Source: Rickettsiales bacterium (GTDB lineage: Bacteria; Pseudomonadota; Alphaproteobacteria; Rickettsiales; CANDYO01). Taken from it: a stretch of DNA of 64,000 nucleotides. The notes below the pieces were generated by a model. That model did no database searches. It was not told the origin of the DNA and saw nothing but the letters and a program-made list of their open reading frames with translations. The position numbers were made by a program, and so were the translations under genes. The stretch lies in assembly GCA_025210695.1 (NCBI GenBank), contig JAOARE010000008.1:124001-188000 (forward strand), read 5' to 3'. Within the stretch, counting starts at the first letter, position 1; the number at the start of each line of letters is the position of its first letter. Positions 37,080-46,129 of this stretch are shown here, piece by piece.

Positions 37080-37207
37080 CAAAAAGATATTATTAATTAT
37101 ATACTCTTTAGTGCTATAATAAGCTATAATCTTGAATTTAGTTTAAGAAATCTTGGATAAAATTAAGATGGGTCTTGAAATAACATAGTGTGCTTATTAC
37201 ATAACGG

Positions 37208-37236
37208 TTGAATACTGTGTAAAAATAGTGTATAAT
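37208..37236 (+). promoter_or_regulatory. Promoter for the type I secretion operon
   Basis: TTGAAT (37208-37213) and TATAAT (37231-37236) are separated by 17 bases, about 70 bases before the GTG start of the ABC exporter gene. Confidence 0.55.
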
Positions 37237-37304
37237 AATTGAATATTTATTAACTTTTTCGTTATATAGTTGTAAATATTAATTAAACAATTGAGGGTAA
37301 ATCA

Positions 37305-39044
37305 GTGAGTAAGAATTCACAAAATACGTTAGTTAGAGTTTTAGATCAGTGTCGTCCAGTTTTTTGGGTGGTGTTTGCGTTTGCGTTTGCAGTAAATTTA
37401 TTAATGCTAGTCACTCCTCTTTATTCCTTACAAGTTTTGGATAGAGTTTTATCAAGTCAAAATAAAAACACTCTATTAATGCTAAGTTTACTAATGGTAG
37501 CTTTGTATATTGCTCTGCATATGATTCAGGTTGCAAGGTCATTTACCTTAATCAAATTAGGTGAATGGTTAGATAGGCAGTTATCACCAGATTTGTTTGC
37601 GAATTCTGTAAGAAGCGCAGCAATGAAAGCATCTGTTGGTGGTGCGCAAAACCTTCGTGATTTACAAACAGTAAAAACATTTCTAACAAGTGTAGGAATT
37701 AATACGCTTTTCGATGCTCCTTGGTCTATTATTTATATCATAGTTTTATTCTTGATCCATCCATGGATGGGGTGGCTATCTGTGATTGGTGCAATGTTGC
37801 TTTTAACTTGTGCATTTTTAAATGCATATGCTACGAATACAAAGCTAAATGAAGCTAATCAACAATCTATGCATAGTATGAATCAGTCGGATATTGCTAC
37901 TCGTAATGCAGAAGTAATTGAAGCGATGGGTATGATGAACGCGGTTATAAAGAATTGGCAAAGATACCAACAAAAGTCTCTAAACTTTATTTCTACTGCA
38001 AGTTATAGGAATGGCATAATCTCTAATATGGCTCGTTTCATTAGAATGATCCTTCAAATGTTGGTAACTGGGCTTGGTGCGTATCTTGTGATTGTTGAGC
38101 CACTAAATATGACTATGGGGGCTATGATTGGTAGTTCTATTATTATGGGTAGAGCCTTAACTCCTTTTGATAACGCTATTGAGATTTGGAAACAAATAAG
38201 TGGGGCGATGAAGGCTTATGATCGTCTTAAAGTTGCTTATGTAAAACTCTCCGATCGTCAAGAGTCTATGAAACTTCCAACTCCAACAGGAAAGTTATCT
38301 GTTGAGAATGTGTTTTTTGCTCCAAGTATTCCAGGTGCTACTGGACCTGTGCCTTACACTTTAAAAGGGGTGAATTTTAATTTAGACCCAGGAGATATCC
38401 TAGCTATTATTGGTCCAAGTGCTGCTGGTAAATCAAGTCTCGCTAAAGTGATGGTTGGTGTATGGAAAACAATGCAAGGATCTGTAAGATTAGATGGAGC
38501 AGATGTTTACACTTGGAATCGTGAAGATTTTGGCAATCATGTAGGATATTTACCTCAAGATGTAGAGTTATTTGGTGGAACTATAAAAAGTAACATTGCT
38601 AGACTAAGAGAAGATGTAGATCCTCAAGACATTGTAGAAGCTGCTCAAATGACAGGAGCTCATGACTTAATACTTCGTTTAAAAAATGGTTATGAAACAG
38701 ATATTGGGATTGGTGGAGCTAATTTATCTGGTGGGCAGAGACAAAGAATAGGTTTAGCACGTGCATTTTTTGGTAATCCAAAATTTGTAGTGCTTGATGA
38801 GCCAAATGCTAATTTAGATGAACTTGGTGAACAGGCTTTAGTTGGAGCAATTAATCATGCTAGAGCTAAGAAAATAACAACAGTGGTTATTTCTCACCGT
38901 CCATCTATTTTATCTTGTGTTGATAAAATTTTAATATTGCAAGAAGGAGCGGTAGCTGCTTTTGGAACTAAAGATGAAATTATGGCAAAATTTGCAAAAC
39001 CTGCTAATACTGCCATTGCCAACCCAGGCGCTAAACCACAATAA
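37305..39044 (+). CDS. Type I secretion system ABC exporter (PrtD family)
   Basis: The 579-residue inner-membrane ABC exporter has membrane helices in residues 15-300, with VTPLYSLQVLDRVLSSQN, a PrtD/HlyB-group signature. The ATPase shows Walker A GPSAAGKSSLAKV, signature LSGGQRQRIGLARAFF and Walker B VVLDEPNANLD. There is no C39 or C39-like N-terminal domain, as in PrtD/LapB-type exporters of glycine-rich repeat proteins. The start codon is GTG with GAGGG upstream. The HlyD-type adaptor begins six bases after the stop. A TolC-like outer-membrane partner and a secreted substrate are not seen here. Confidence 0.92.
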   Translation: MSKNSQNTLVRVLDQCRPVFWVVFAFAFAVNLLMLVTPLYSLQVLDRVLSSQNKNTLLMLSLLMVALYIALHMIQVARSFTLIKLGEWLDRQLSPDLFANSVRSAAMKASVGGAQNLRDLQTVKTFLTSVGINTLFDAPWSIIYIIVLFLIHPWMGWLSVIGAMLLLTCAFLNAYATNTKLNEANQQSMHSMNQSDIATRNAEVIEAMGMMNAVIKNWQRYQQKSLNFISTASYRNGIISNMARFIRMILQMLVTGLGAYLVIVEPLNMTMGAMIGSSIIMGRALTPFDNAIEIWKQISGAMKAYDRLKVAYVKLSDRQESMKLPTPTGKLSVENVFFAPSIPGATGPVPYTLKGVNFNLDPGDILAIIGPSAAGKSSLAKVMVGVWKTMQGSVRLDGADVYTWNREDFGNHVGYLPQDVELFGGTIKSNIARLREDVDPQDIVEAAQMTGAHDLILRLKNGYETDIGIGGANLSGGQRQRIGLARAFFGNPKFVVLDEPNANLDELGEQALVGAINHARAKKITTVVISHRPSILSCVDKILILQEGAVAAFGTKDEIMAKFAKPANTAIANPGAKPQ

Positions 39045-39049
39045 TTTAA

Positions 39050-40765
39050 GTGATGATGATTATGAAAATTAAAGGTACCTCAAAAATTATATCTGAAGAA
39101 GAAGTGAAGGAAGAAAGCTTGGCTTCTGCAGCATCAGAAAAGAAAAAAACTCAAGAATCTATTGTGCAAGAAGAAGAAAAGCATGAGCAAGAAAACTTGG
39201 TTTCTGCAGCAGAAGGATCAGATTTATTATATGAAGAAGTTCCTAAAGGAAAATTTCATCAAGTAAAAAATTTGGCTAAGGATATGAAGCAGGAGATTGT
39301 TGAGCAAGGTAAAAAGCATAAACTTCTTGCAAAAGAAACTATACAAAAAGCTAGAGGGCTTTCTCCTCATGTTGATAAGTTTGTTACAGTTATGGATAAG
39401 TCAATTAACTACTTATCAACTCCTCAGTCCGCAGAAGGAAGAAGTGAAGTAGTTCAAGAGACTAGAGCTCCTTCTGTTTTTGGCATTTGGGTATTAATTA
39501 TTACCTTTGGATTCTTTGGGATGTGGGCAACTTTAGCGCCGTTAGATAGTGCGTCACATGCTCAAGGTAAAATAATTCTTGATTCAAAGAAAAGAATTAT
39601 TCAACATCCGGAAGGAGGAATTATTAAGTCAATTTTAGTTCGTGATGGTGACGAGGTAACTAAAGGTCAAACTTTAATATTATTAGATGATGCGCAACTT
39701 AGAGCTCAAAAAAACCAGTATAAATATAAATATATAACTTCTCTTGCCGAAGTTACAAGGCTTGTTGCAGAGAGAGATGGTAAAGAAGAGGTAGTTTTTC
39801 CTAGTGAACTAACAGATGATGTTGATGATCCAGAAGTTAAGAAAGCTATAGATAATCAGCAAAAAGTTTTTGATGCTAAGAAAGCTAATATTGCTTCAAG
39901 AATTGCTCTTACAGAAAAAAATACTGCTCAATATCTTGAAAGAAAAAATTCTATATTACCGCAAATTGAAGCGACAGATAAATTAATTCAAATTAGTTCT
40001 GATCAAGTTACAACTTATAAAAAATTATTTGCTAAAGGAAATTTAAGTAAGCCTGATTTACAAAGGGCTGAGGGGCAGAAAGCTGAATATGAAGGTAGAA
40101 AAGGAGATTTATTAGCAAAATTGGCAGAAACTGAACAACAGATTCTTCAGAGTCAGATAGCATTACAAAATGATAAAGATAAACAATTTGAAGAAACTGT
40201 TAGCCAGTTGAAGGCTGCCCAAGCAGAGCTTTCAAGAGACTATGAAGCTTTAAAAGATATTACTGAGCGGTTGAACCGTACAGTGATTACATCTCCTGAA
40301 GCTGGAGTTGTTTCGAATATTTATGAAAAATTAAGCCCACAAGGTACTATTCAGCCGCAGCAACCACTTATGGAAATTGTTCCTCAGGATGATGAATTGA
40401 TAATTGAAGCAAAAATTAGAGCTGATGATATTTCTGTTGTCAGAGTTGGTCAGCTTTCTAGAGTGCGTTTAACTGCATACAGAGCTAGAGTGGTTCCAGT
40501 ATTAGAGGGTAAAGTGATTAGTTTATCTGCTGATGCTGTAGTAGCTGATGGCCTAGAGCTTCAGACAGGGGTTCCTCCTTTATACTACAAAGCACGCATC
40601 AAAATAGATCAAGAAAATCTAAAGAAAATATCTGATCTTAAAGGTGTAGTTCTGTATCCAGGTATGGGGGTTGATGTTATGATAGTTGTTGGTACAAGAA
40701 CTATGTTGAAATATCTAATGGATCCTATAACCATGACATTGGATCATGCATTCAAAGAGAAATAA
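39050..40765 (+). CDS. Type I secretion membrane-fusion protein (HlyD/PrtE family)
   Basis: The 571-residue adaptor has a single membrane helix (FGIWVLIITFGFFGMWATLAPL, near residues 145-165). A typical HlyD periplasmic part follows: lipoyl-like halves with GKIILDSKKRIIQHPEGG and VTSPEAGVV-type sequence, a long coiled coil, and a C-terminal beta barrel ending before MIVVGTRTMLKYLMDPI. Unusually, about 140 residues of Glu/Lys-rich, probably coiled-coil sequence precede the membrane helix, whereas family members usually have a short cytoplasmic tail. Several ATGs open the gene; 39050 is used, but 39062 is equally plausible. A strong terminator follows. Confidence 0.92.
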   Translation: MMMIMKIKGTSKIISEEEVKEESLASAASEKKKTQESIVQEEEKHEQENLVSAAEGSDLLYEEVPKGKFHQVKNLAKDMKQEIVEQGKKHKLLAKETIQKARGLSPHVDKFVTVMDKSINYLSTPQSAEGRSEVVQETRAPSVFGIWVLIITFGFFGMWATLAPLDSASHAQGKIILDSKKRIIQHPEGGIIKSILVRDGDEVTKGQTLILLDDAQLRAQKNQYKYKYITSLAEVTRLVAERDGKEEVVFPSELTDDVDDPEVKKAIDNQQKVFDAKKANIASRIALTEKNTAQYLERKNSILPQIEATDKLIQISSDQVTTYKKLFAKGNLSKPDLQRAEGQKAEYEGRKGDLLAKLAETEQQILQSQIALQNDKDKQFEETVSQLKAAQAELSRDYEALKDITERLNRTVITSPEAGVVSNIYEKLSPQGTIQPQQPLMEIVPQDDELIIEAKIRADDISVVRVGQLSRVRLTAYRARVVPVLEGKVISLSADAVVADGLELQTGVPPLYYKARIKIDQENLKKISDLKGVVLYPGMGVDVMIVVGTRTMLKYLMDPITMTLDHAFKEK

Positions 40766-40779
40766 TAGTATTTATATAT

Positions 40780-40818
40780 CGGCGTCAAAGTAATATGACG
40801 CCGTATTTTCTTTATTTT
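40780..40818 (+). terminator. Rho-independent terminator of the type I secretion operon
   Basis: CGGCGTCA and TGACGCCG form a perfect eight-base-pair GC-rich stem around an eight-base loop, followed by TATTTTCTTTATTTTC. This is the clearest intrinsic terminator of the window. Confidence 0.85.
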
Positions 40819-40877
40819 CTTCGTATTTATTTATATGATATAATCCTCCAAACAACTTAAATCACGGCTCTTAAATC

Positions 40878-42005
40878 ATGAGAAAAATATATATAATTGC
40901 CGGTGAAGCTTCTGGGGATAATATTGGCGCTAAGTTAATGAAGGCCATAAGGTCACAAAACCCCAACGTAGAGTTTTATGGTATAGGTGGTGATAAGATG
41001 CAAGGGCAGAAAATGAAACTGCTCTTTCCTGCTAAAGAATTATCAGTGATGGGTTTTTTAGAAGTTCTACCACATATTTTTAAGTTTCTTAAGTTAATTA
41101 AACAAACTATCGAAGATATTATTAGAATTCAGCCAGATGTAGTTATTACTATTGATTCTCCAGGCTTCTGTTTCCGGGTGGCTAAGAATGTAAAAGAAAG
41201 AATCAAAGGAAAGCTAGTTCATTATGTGGCTCCAACCGTATGGGTATATAAACCAGAGCGAGCAAAGAAAATTGCTAAATTATATGATCATTTATTAGTA
41301 ATTTTACCTTTTGAACCAGAATATTTTTTAAAGGAGGGACTTGCTACTAGCTATGTTGGCCATCCTGCTATTGAAGATCTAAAAATGCAAGATAAACAGA
41401 TCTTTAGAAATAAATATAAGATACCTCAAGGCAATTTATTAGTTTGTTTGGCTCCAGGTAGTCGAAAACAGGAAATAAAAAGATTGTTACCTATTTTTTT
41501 AGAATCTATTCAATATTTATCTAAAAAGGTTAAACAAAACATTACTATAGTGATTCCGATTAAAGATTATCTTAAGAAGATGATAGAGGAAGGGATTGAT
41601 GAATCATTGGATATAATATTAGTAGATGAAAAAGATAAAGAAGGTCTATTTAGTTCTTGTGATGTAGCATTAGCTAAGAGCGGCACAATTACTACAGAAT
41701 TAGCATTTTACCAAATGCCAATGGTAGTTGGGTATAAAATTAATCCCATTTCTTATTGGTTGTTAAAAAGAATGGTTGTTGGTAAATATGCGACTATTTT
41801 GAATGTATTAGCGGATAAAGAACTGGTTCCAGAGTTATTGCAAGATAAATGTAATCCATTAGAAATAGGTGAAGCTTTATATCAGGCCACATTGCTGCAA
41901 AACAGGACTAAATGGAATAAAGAAGTAAAGTTGCAATTAGCAAAGCTACAAGTTGGTAAGAAGATACCAAGTCAATTGGCTGCTAAGGTAATATTAAATA
42001 TATAA
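40878..42005 (+). CDS. lpxB: Lipid-A-disaccharide synthase
   Basis: LpxB joins UDP-2,3-diacyl-GlcN and lipid X to form the lipid A disaccharide at the membrane. The 375-residue protein starts IYIIAGEASGDNIGAKLM and contains GIGGDKM, SVMGFLEVLP, YVAPTVWVYKPERAKKI, VGHPAIED, APGSRKQEI and AKSGTITTELAF, all standard GT19/LpxB motifs. Rickettsiales that keep lpxB make lipopolysaccharide, unlike Anaplasmataceae. It converges with the carbonic anhydrase gene with one base between stops. Confidence 0.96.
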   Translation: MRKIYIIAGEASGDNIGAKLMKAIRSQNPNVEFYGIGGDKMQGQKMKLLFPAKELSVMGFLEVLPHIFKFLKLIKQTIEDIIRIQPDVVITIDSPGFCFRVAKNVKERIKGKLVHYVAPTVWVYKPERAKKIAKLYDHLLVILPFEPEYFLKEGLATSYVGHPAIEDLKMQDKQIFRNKYKIPQGNLLVCLAPGSRKQEIKRLLPIFLESIQYLSKKVKQNITIVIPIKDYLKKMIEEGIDESLDIILVDEKDKEGLFSSCDVALAKSGTITTELAFYQMPMVVGYKINPISYWLLKRMVVGKYATILNVLADKELVPELLQDKCNPLEIGEALYQATLLQNRTKWNKEVKLQLAKLQVGKKIPSQLAAKVILNI

Positions 42006-42006
42006 T

Positions 42007-42621
42007 CTATGTTTCTAAAAATTCTACTTTAGCTGTTTCTAGGTTGAGTACCGCTCCTACAATCTTAATTTTCCTATTAGCTACCATTTCCTCAATAATC
42101 TGGCTGGAATGAGATAATTGATCAACAGAGGCCATCACATTTGCTTCAACTGCTTGATCCATTTTATCTGTGTGAGATAAATCACTCCTTTTTGCAATGC
42201 AAGAAATATGTGGTTTGATACGACTTACTATGCCATGGATATTTTTAGATTCTATAGGAGTTTTATTTTCAATATAGTCAATGGTGGCATTTATGGCTCC
42301 GCATTGACTATGACCCATAACAACAACCAGCTTTGTACCAAAAGTGCTTGCAGCAAATTCTACACTACCTACTAATGATGGTGCAACAATATTGCCGGCG
42401 ACACGTATTACAAATAAATCACCGATATCTTGATCAAAAATCATTTCTACTGGAGCTCTAGAATCTGAACAACAAAGAATGATAGCTTTAGGAGATTGTC
42501 CAGTTTTGGCAAATTCTTTAATTTTACGCAAAGAAGAATGAGAACATTGAACAGATTGTCCTTTCAGGAATCTTATATTACCGTCTTTTAATTCTTGTAA
42601 GATCTGATTTGAATAATTCAT
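42007..42621 (-). CDS. Beta-class carbonic anhydrase
   Basis: This 204-residue cytoplasmic zinc enzyme interconverts CO2 and bicarbonate. The metal ligands are visible in CCSDSRAPV (Cys with the Asp-Arg dyad) and GHSQCGAI (His and Cys). VIRVAGNIV and a family-typical C terminus (VVGAVLNLETAKVEFLE-like) complete the pattern. GGAGG lies upstream of the ATG. A second, unrelated alpha-class enzyme is encoded at 57905. Confidence 0.94.
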   Translation of the reverse strand: MNYSNQILQELKDGNIRFLKGQSVQCSHSSLRKIKEFAKTGQSPKAIILCCSDSRAPVEMIFDQDIGDLFVIRVAGNIVAPSLVGSVEFAASTFGTKLVVVMGHSQCGAINATIDYIENKTPIESKNIHGIVSRIKPHISCIAKRSDLSHTDKMDQAVEANVMASVDQLSHSSQIIEEMVANRKIKIVGAVLNLETAKVEFLET

Positions 42622-42642
42622 GATCCCTCCTGATTGTGACTT

Positions 42643-43425
42643 TTAATTAAGCTCTTTATATTTTCCATTATCAAATATAATATCCCATGACTTTTCGAAG
42701 AAATATCCTTCTTCTTGATTAGATCTTTCAAAAATATTTATTAGGTTTTTATAATATTGTTTATTATGAATCATTATTACTTCTTTATCAACTGCAAATT
42801 GGGCTCCCATAGCCCATCCAATCACAGTATTATTAGGTAATTTTCTTTTTAAGATTTTATCTATAAAGTTTTGTAAGTTATCATTTTCTATTCCTTCTCT
42901 AAATCCTATATAATGTGGATGAGTCTTCAAATAAGATGATTGATCGTCTAGTCTATCTGGATCTCTTCTATAATATGATTTAATATAGGAACTAAAAGAA
43001 TCTCCACAGCGTGCAATAATGTTTCTACATTTATTAGATATATTTCCAAAGATACGAGTTTTATACCTTATCAAAGGCAAATATAATTCATTTTTATGAT
43101 CATAAGGGTTTCCTTGAAGGAACAGAGTTCTGTCAGCCAGATTATTATAATTACTAATAATATGATATAGATATGTATGAGATTCTCTACCTATATTGGG
43201 TAATTGTACGATATTCCAGTTAGGTTGAGAAATAATATTGTTTTCACCTTTGTTATATATAGTAATTTTTTCATCTGGGAACTCAGTTTTTAGCCAATTT
43301 AAGTCTTCATTATATCTGCTGACCACAACTTCAAAGGATCTTAAGCCATTTAAGTATGAAGCTATAAAATATGTTGCAATTAAAACTAGTGTTAATGTAC
43401 AAAAATATGCAATATATTTGTTCAA
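42643..43425 (-). CDS. DUF3431-like membrane-anchored protein
   Basis: The 260-residue protein has an N-terminal hydrophobic anchor (residues 5-25). The body includes FEVVVSRYNEDLNWL, IYNKG, LPNIGRESHTYLYHII and TLFLQGNPYDHKN, a pattern I associate with the DUF3431 family found mainly in eukaryotes and some bacteria, perhaps glycosyltransferase-related. Function is unknown. It ends 21 bases before the carbonic anhydrase start and begins 10 bases after the fabI stop, so it may belong to the same minus-strand transcript. Confidence 0.75.
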   Translation of the reverse strand: MNKYIAYFCTLTLVLIATYFIASYLNGLRSFEVVVSRYNEDLNWLKTEFPDEKITIYNKGENNIISQPNWNIVQLPNIGRESHTYLYHIISNYNNLADRTLFLQGNPYDHKNELYLPLIRYKTRIFGNISNKCRNIIARCGDSFSSYIKSYYRRDPDRLDDQSSYLKTHPHYIGFREGIENDNLQNFIDKILKRKLPNNTVIGWAMGAQFAVDKEVIMIHNKQYYKNLINIFERSNQEEGYFFEKSWDIIFDNGKYKELN

Positions 43426-43435
43426 GTTTCTAACT

Positions 43436-44275
43436 CTATGATGTTTCTATATCAGGTGCGTCAACTTGTTTCATTCCCACAGTATGATATCCTGAATCTA
43501 CATGAACTAATTCTCCAGTGATACCACTACCTAGATCTGACAATAATGCAAGTGATGCCTTACCAACGTCCCAAATGGTGGTGTTGCGTTTTAATGGTGA
43601 GTTATATTCATTCCATTTTAGTATATAACGGAAATCACCAATTCCAGAGGCCGCTAATGTTTTTATAGGACCGGCGGAGATTGCATTAACTCTAATGTTG
43701 TCTTTACCCATATCATTAGCTAAATATTTTACACTAGCTTCTAAGGCTGCTTTGGCAACTCCCATTACATTATAATGAGGTACGTATTTCTCAGCGCCAT
43801 AATAAGATAGGGTTACCATAGAGCCAGCATCTTTCATAAGTGGTGCAGCCATTTTCGCAATTTTAGTGAAAGAATAGCAAGACACATTCATAGTATTGAG
43901 AAAGTTATCCATACTAGTATCGCTATATCTTCCTTTCAATTCATTTTTATCTGAGAAAGCAATAGCATGAACTAAAAAGTCAAGTTTCCCCCATTTCTGT
44001 TCTATTTCTTTAAATAAAGCTTCAAGACTTGCATCATCTAGAACATCGCAAGAAATCAGCAAAGAGCTACCTAGAGACTCAGCGAGAGGTTCTGCTCTTT
44101 TTTTCATTATGTCACCCTGGTAGGTAATTGCTAAATCGGCTCCTTGAAGAGCGCAAGCTGCAGCTATTCCCCAAGCTATTGACTTATCATTTGCAAGTCC
44201 CATAATAAGGCCTTTTTTTCCCTTTAGTAAAGAACCTTGTGGAAGATTTTCTAAGACGTCTTGAGCTAAATTCAT
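43436..44275 (-). CDS. fabI: Enoyl-ACP reductase (NADH)
   Basis: FabI catalyses the last reduction of each fatty-acid elongation cycle. The 279-residue protein has the SDR cofactor motif GLIMGLANDKSIAWGIA, and the FabI-type Tyr-x6-Lys dyad in YYGAEKYVPHYNVMGVAKAALE (given here in overview). A second typical segment is RVNAISAGPIKTLAASGI. AAGGA lies in the eight-base gap after a small upstream ORF (44284-44454), suggesting coupling. It is a housekeeping gene with normal length. Confidence 0.95.
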   Translation of the reverse strand: MNLAQDVLENLPQGSLLKGKKGLIMGLANDKSIAWGIAAACALQGADLAITYQGDIMKKRAEPLAESLGSSLLISCDVLDDASLEALFKEIEQKWGKLDFLVHAIAFSDKNELKGRYSDTSMDNFLNTMNVSCYSFTKIAKMAAPLMKDAGSMVTLSYYGAEKYVPHYNVMGVAKAALEASVKYLANDMGKDNIRVNAISAGPIKTLAASGIGDFRYILKWNEYNSPLKRNTTIWDVGKASLALLSDLGSGITGELVHVDSGYHTVGMKQVDAPDIETS

Positions 44276-44283
44276 AATATTTA

Positions 44284-44454
44284 CTATCCTTTAATTATTG
44301 ATAACTTTGCCTTTGTCACCTGGTTAACTATAGGTAGTTTTATATCCATCTTGAGTTTTTCAGTGACAGTAATCTTTTGAGCATTTTTTATGGTCATAGT
44401 ATCAGTTATATCCTTAGATTTTCTAACTCGATTGTCAATAAAAAGAGTTATCAA
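44284..44454 (-). CDS. Candidate 56-residue protein upstream of fabI
   Basis: A TTG preceded by AGGAGA opens a 56-codon frame ending eight bases before the fabI ATG. The peptide is Lys/Thr/Ile-rich (starts LITLFIDNRVRKSKDITDTM, ends KAKLSIIKG), without a signal peptide or membrane span. Coupled spacing and a good ribosome binding site support it; the TTG start and lack of recognised homologs weaken it. The rest of this 448-base intergenic region holds a promoter candidate for the efflux gene and otherwise AT-rich sequence. Confidence 0.5.
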   Translation of the reverse strand: MITLFIDNRVRKSKDITDTMTIKNAQKITVTEKLKMDIKLPIVNQVTKAKLSIIKG

Positions 44455-44579
44455 TTTTTCTCCTAAAGTTTACGCCCAACAGACATAGAATACCTATATT
44501 TTGCTTTTTTTACCATAGTTTTTAGCATGGCATATAAGTAAGATTAAGATTATTATTAAAAAACTATATGCGTTATGCG

Positions 44580-44607
44580 TTGACAAGCCTTCTATTAGTT
44601 ATAGTTA
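44580..44607 (+). promoter_or_regulatory. Candidate promoter for the cation efflux-tadA unit
   Basis: A perfect -35 element, TTGACA (44580-44585), is followed after 16 bases by TAGTTA, a weak -10. The start codon is 116 bases further on. Confidence 0.35.
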
Positions 44608-44723
44608 GTTTTACTTAATAGATTTATATCATTTTTTTATAAATTGCAATAATAATGATTGTAAAGTTCTTAGTGAAGTGAGATTATTAGCGTTATTTGG
44701 AACAGTAATGATACTATAAAATT

Positions 44724-45665
44724 ATGGGTAATCACGGACATCATTCGCCTATTCATGACTTAAAGCAAGAAGAAAACCAGAAATTAATGAAAATTTCTAC
44801 CTATATTACTGTGGTTGGGGTTTCTTTAATAATATTAGCTAAAATATACGGTTGGTTCACAACAGAATCCGTAACAATTTTAGCAAGTTTAGTAGATTCA
44901 TTGTTAGATATTTGTGTGTCTATAATGAACTTATTGGCGCTACATTATGCATTGCAGCCTGCAGATCATCAGCACCGGTTTGGGCATGGAAAAGTTGAAG
45001 ATATAGCAGTTTTCTCTCAAGCAGTTTTTTTTGCTCTTTCAGGCCTAGGTCTAATATTTACAGCGGTTAAGCGTTTTTTTTATCCTAATGATCAAATTCT
45101 AAGTTCAGGTAATTTAGGGATAGAAATTCTAATTTTTTCTATAATTATTACGTTGATTATAGTAGTGTTTCAATATTATGTAATGAATAAAGCTAAATCT
45201 CATATTATAGAAGCAGATTCTGTTCATTATATCACAGATTTTCTTGCCAATGTTGCCGCTATTATTGGTATTGTTGTTGCAGTGCATTATGAAATGCCAA
45301 TGTTTGATAGTATTACAGCTATTGCAATCTCAATTTATATTATTTTAAATGCTGTGAAGCTTTTTAGAAGAGCATTTAATAATTTAATGGATCATGAATT
45401 AGATGAGAGTGAAAGACAAGTTATTATAGAAATAATAAAGTCGCATAACAAAGTGAATGGGTTTCATGACTTAAAAACACGTTATGCGGGGACTAAACCA
45501 TTTATACAATTTCATTTAGAGCTGGACCAAAATATGACTTTAAAAGAGGCTCACGTTATAGCTATTGAAGTAGAGCACAAGATTTTAGATCAAATACCTA
45601 ATGCAGAAATTATTGTTCATCAGGATCCTGATGGTGTTGAAGAAGAGGTTTCATACGTAGATTAG
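44724..45665 (+). CDS. Cation diffusion facilitator (FieF-like)
   Basis: This 313-residue protein has six membrane helices and exports divalent metals such as Zn, Fe or Mn in exchange for protons. A His-rich start (GNHGHHSPIHD), the helix-2 motif SLVDSLLD, HRFGHGKVED, and the second metal site DSVHYITDFLAN match the FieF/YiiP subgroup. The C-terminal domain ends with IIVHQDPDG. The ATG at 44724 has a poor ribosome binding site. The stop is followed at once by the tadA ATG. Confidence 0.92.
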   Translation: MGNHGHHSPIHDLKQEENQKLMKISTYITVVGVSLIILAKIYGWFTTESVTILASLVDSLLDICVSIMNLLALHYALQPADHQHRFGHGKVEDIAVFSQAVFFALSGLGLIFTAVKRFFYPNDQILSSGNLGIEILIFSIIITLIIVVFQYYVMNKAKSHIIEADSVHYITDFLANVAAIIGIVVAVHYEMPMFDSITAIAISIYIILNAVKLFRRAFNNLMDHELDESERQVIIEIIKSHNKVNGFHDLKTRYAGTKPFIQFHLELDQNMTLKEAHVIAIEVEHKILDQIPNAEIIVHQDPDGVEEEVSYVD

Positions 45666-46112
45666 ATGTTTAAGAGTCCATATATGAAGTCAGCAATTAA
45701 GATGGCTACAAATGCTTTTATTTCTGAAGAAGTTCCTGTAGGAGCGGTTGTTATCAATCCTAAAACAAAAGAAATTATATCTCAGGCACATAACTTAGTT
45801 GAGCATAAAAAAGATCCTATAGCTCATGCCGAAATATTAGCCATTCAATCTGCCTGTCAATCCTTAGGGAGCAAAAGTTTATCTGGGTTAGATTTATATG
45901 TCACCTTACAGCCTTGCTCTATGTGCTTACAGGCAATATATAATGCTAGATTAAGGCGAGTTTACTTTGGAGCATATGATATTACGGCAGAGGATAATAT
46001 AGTTTCAGTAAATAGTAAAATAGAGATTTATGGTGGTGTAGAAGAGGAAGAATGTAAGTGCTTGCTAGATAAGTTTTTTCAGGAGAAAAGAAGAAGCCCT
46101 ATAAAATTATAG
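45666..46112 (+). CDS. tadA: tRNA-specific adenosine deaminase
   Basis: TadA converts A34 of tRNA-Arg(ACG) to inosine. The 148-residue protein carries the deaminase zinc motifs HAEILAI (His-Ala-Glu) and PCSMCLQAI (Cys-x2-Cys), with VPVGAVVI upstream. The start codon abuts the preceding stop without a gap. The stop codon lies inside the stem of a terminator. Confidence 0.95.
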   Translation: MFKSPYMKSAIKMATNAFISEEVPVGAVVINPKTKEIISQAHNLVEHKKDPIAHAEILAIQSACQSLGSKSLSGLDLYVTLQPCSMCLQAIYNARLRRVYFGAYDITAEDNIVSVNSKIEIYGGVEEEECKCLLDKFFQEKRRSPIKL

Positions 46113-46124
46113 GGCTATTTTTAT
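46095..46124. terminator. Terminator between tadA and the Bax-inhibitor gene
   Basis: AGCCCTATAA and TTATAGGGCT form a perfect ten-base-pair stem with a two-base apparent loop, followed on the plus strand by ATTTTTATT. It is placed to serve both convergent genes. Confidence 0.8.
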
Positions 46125-46129
46125 TAAGA

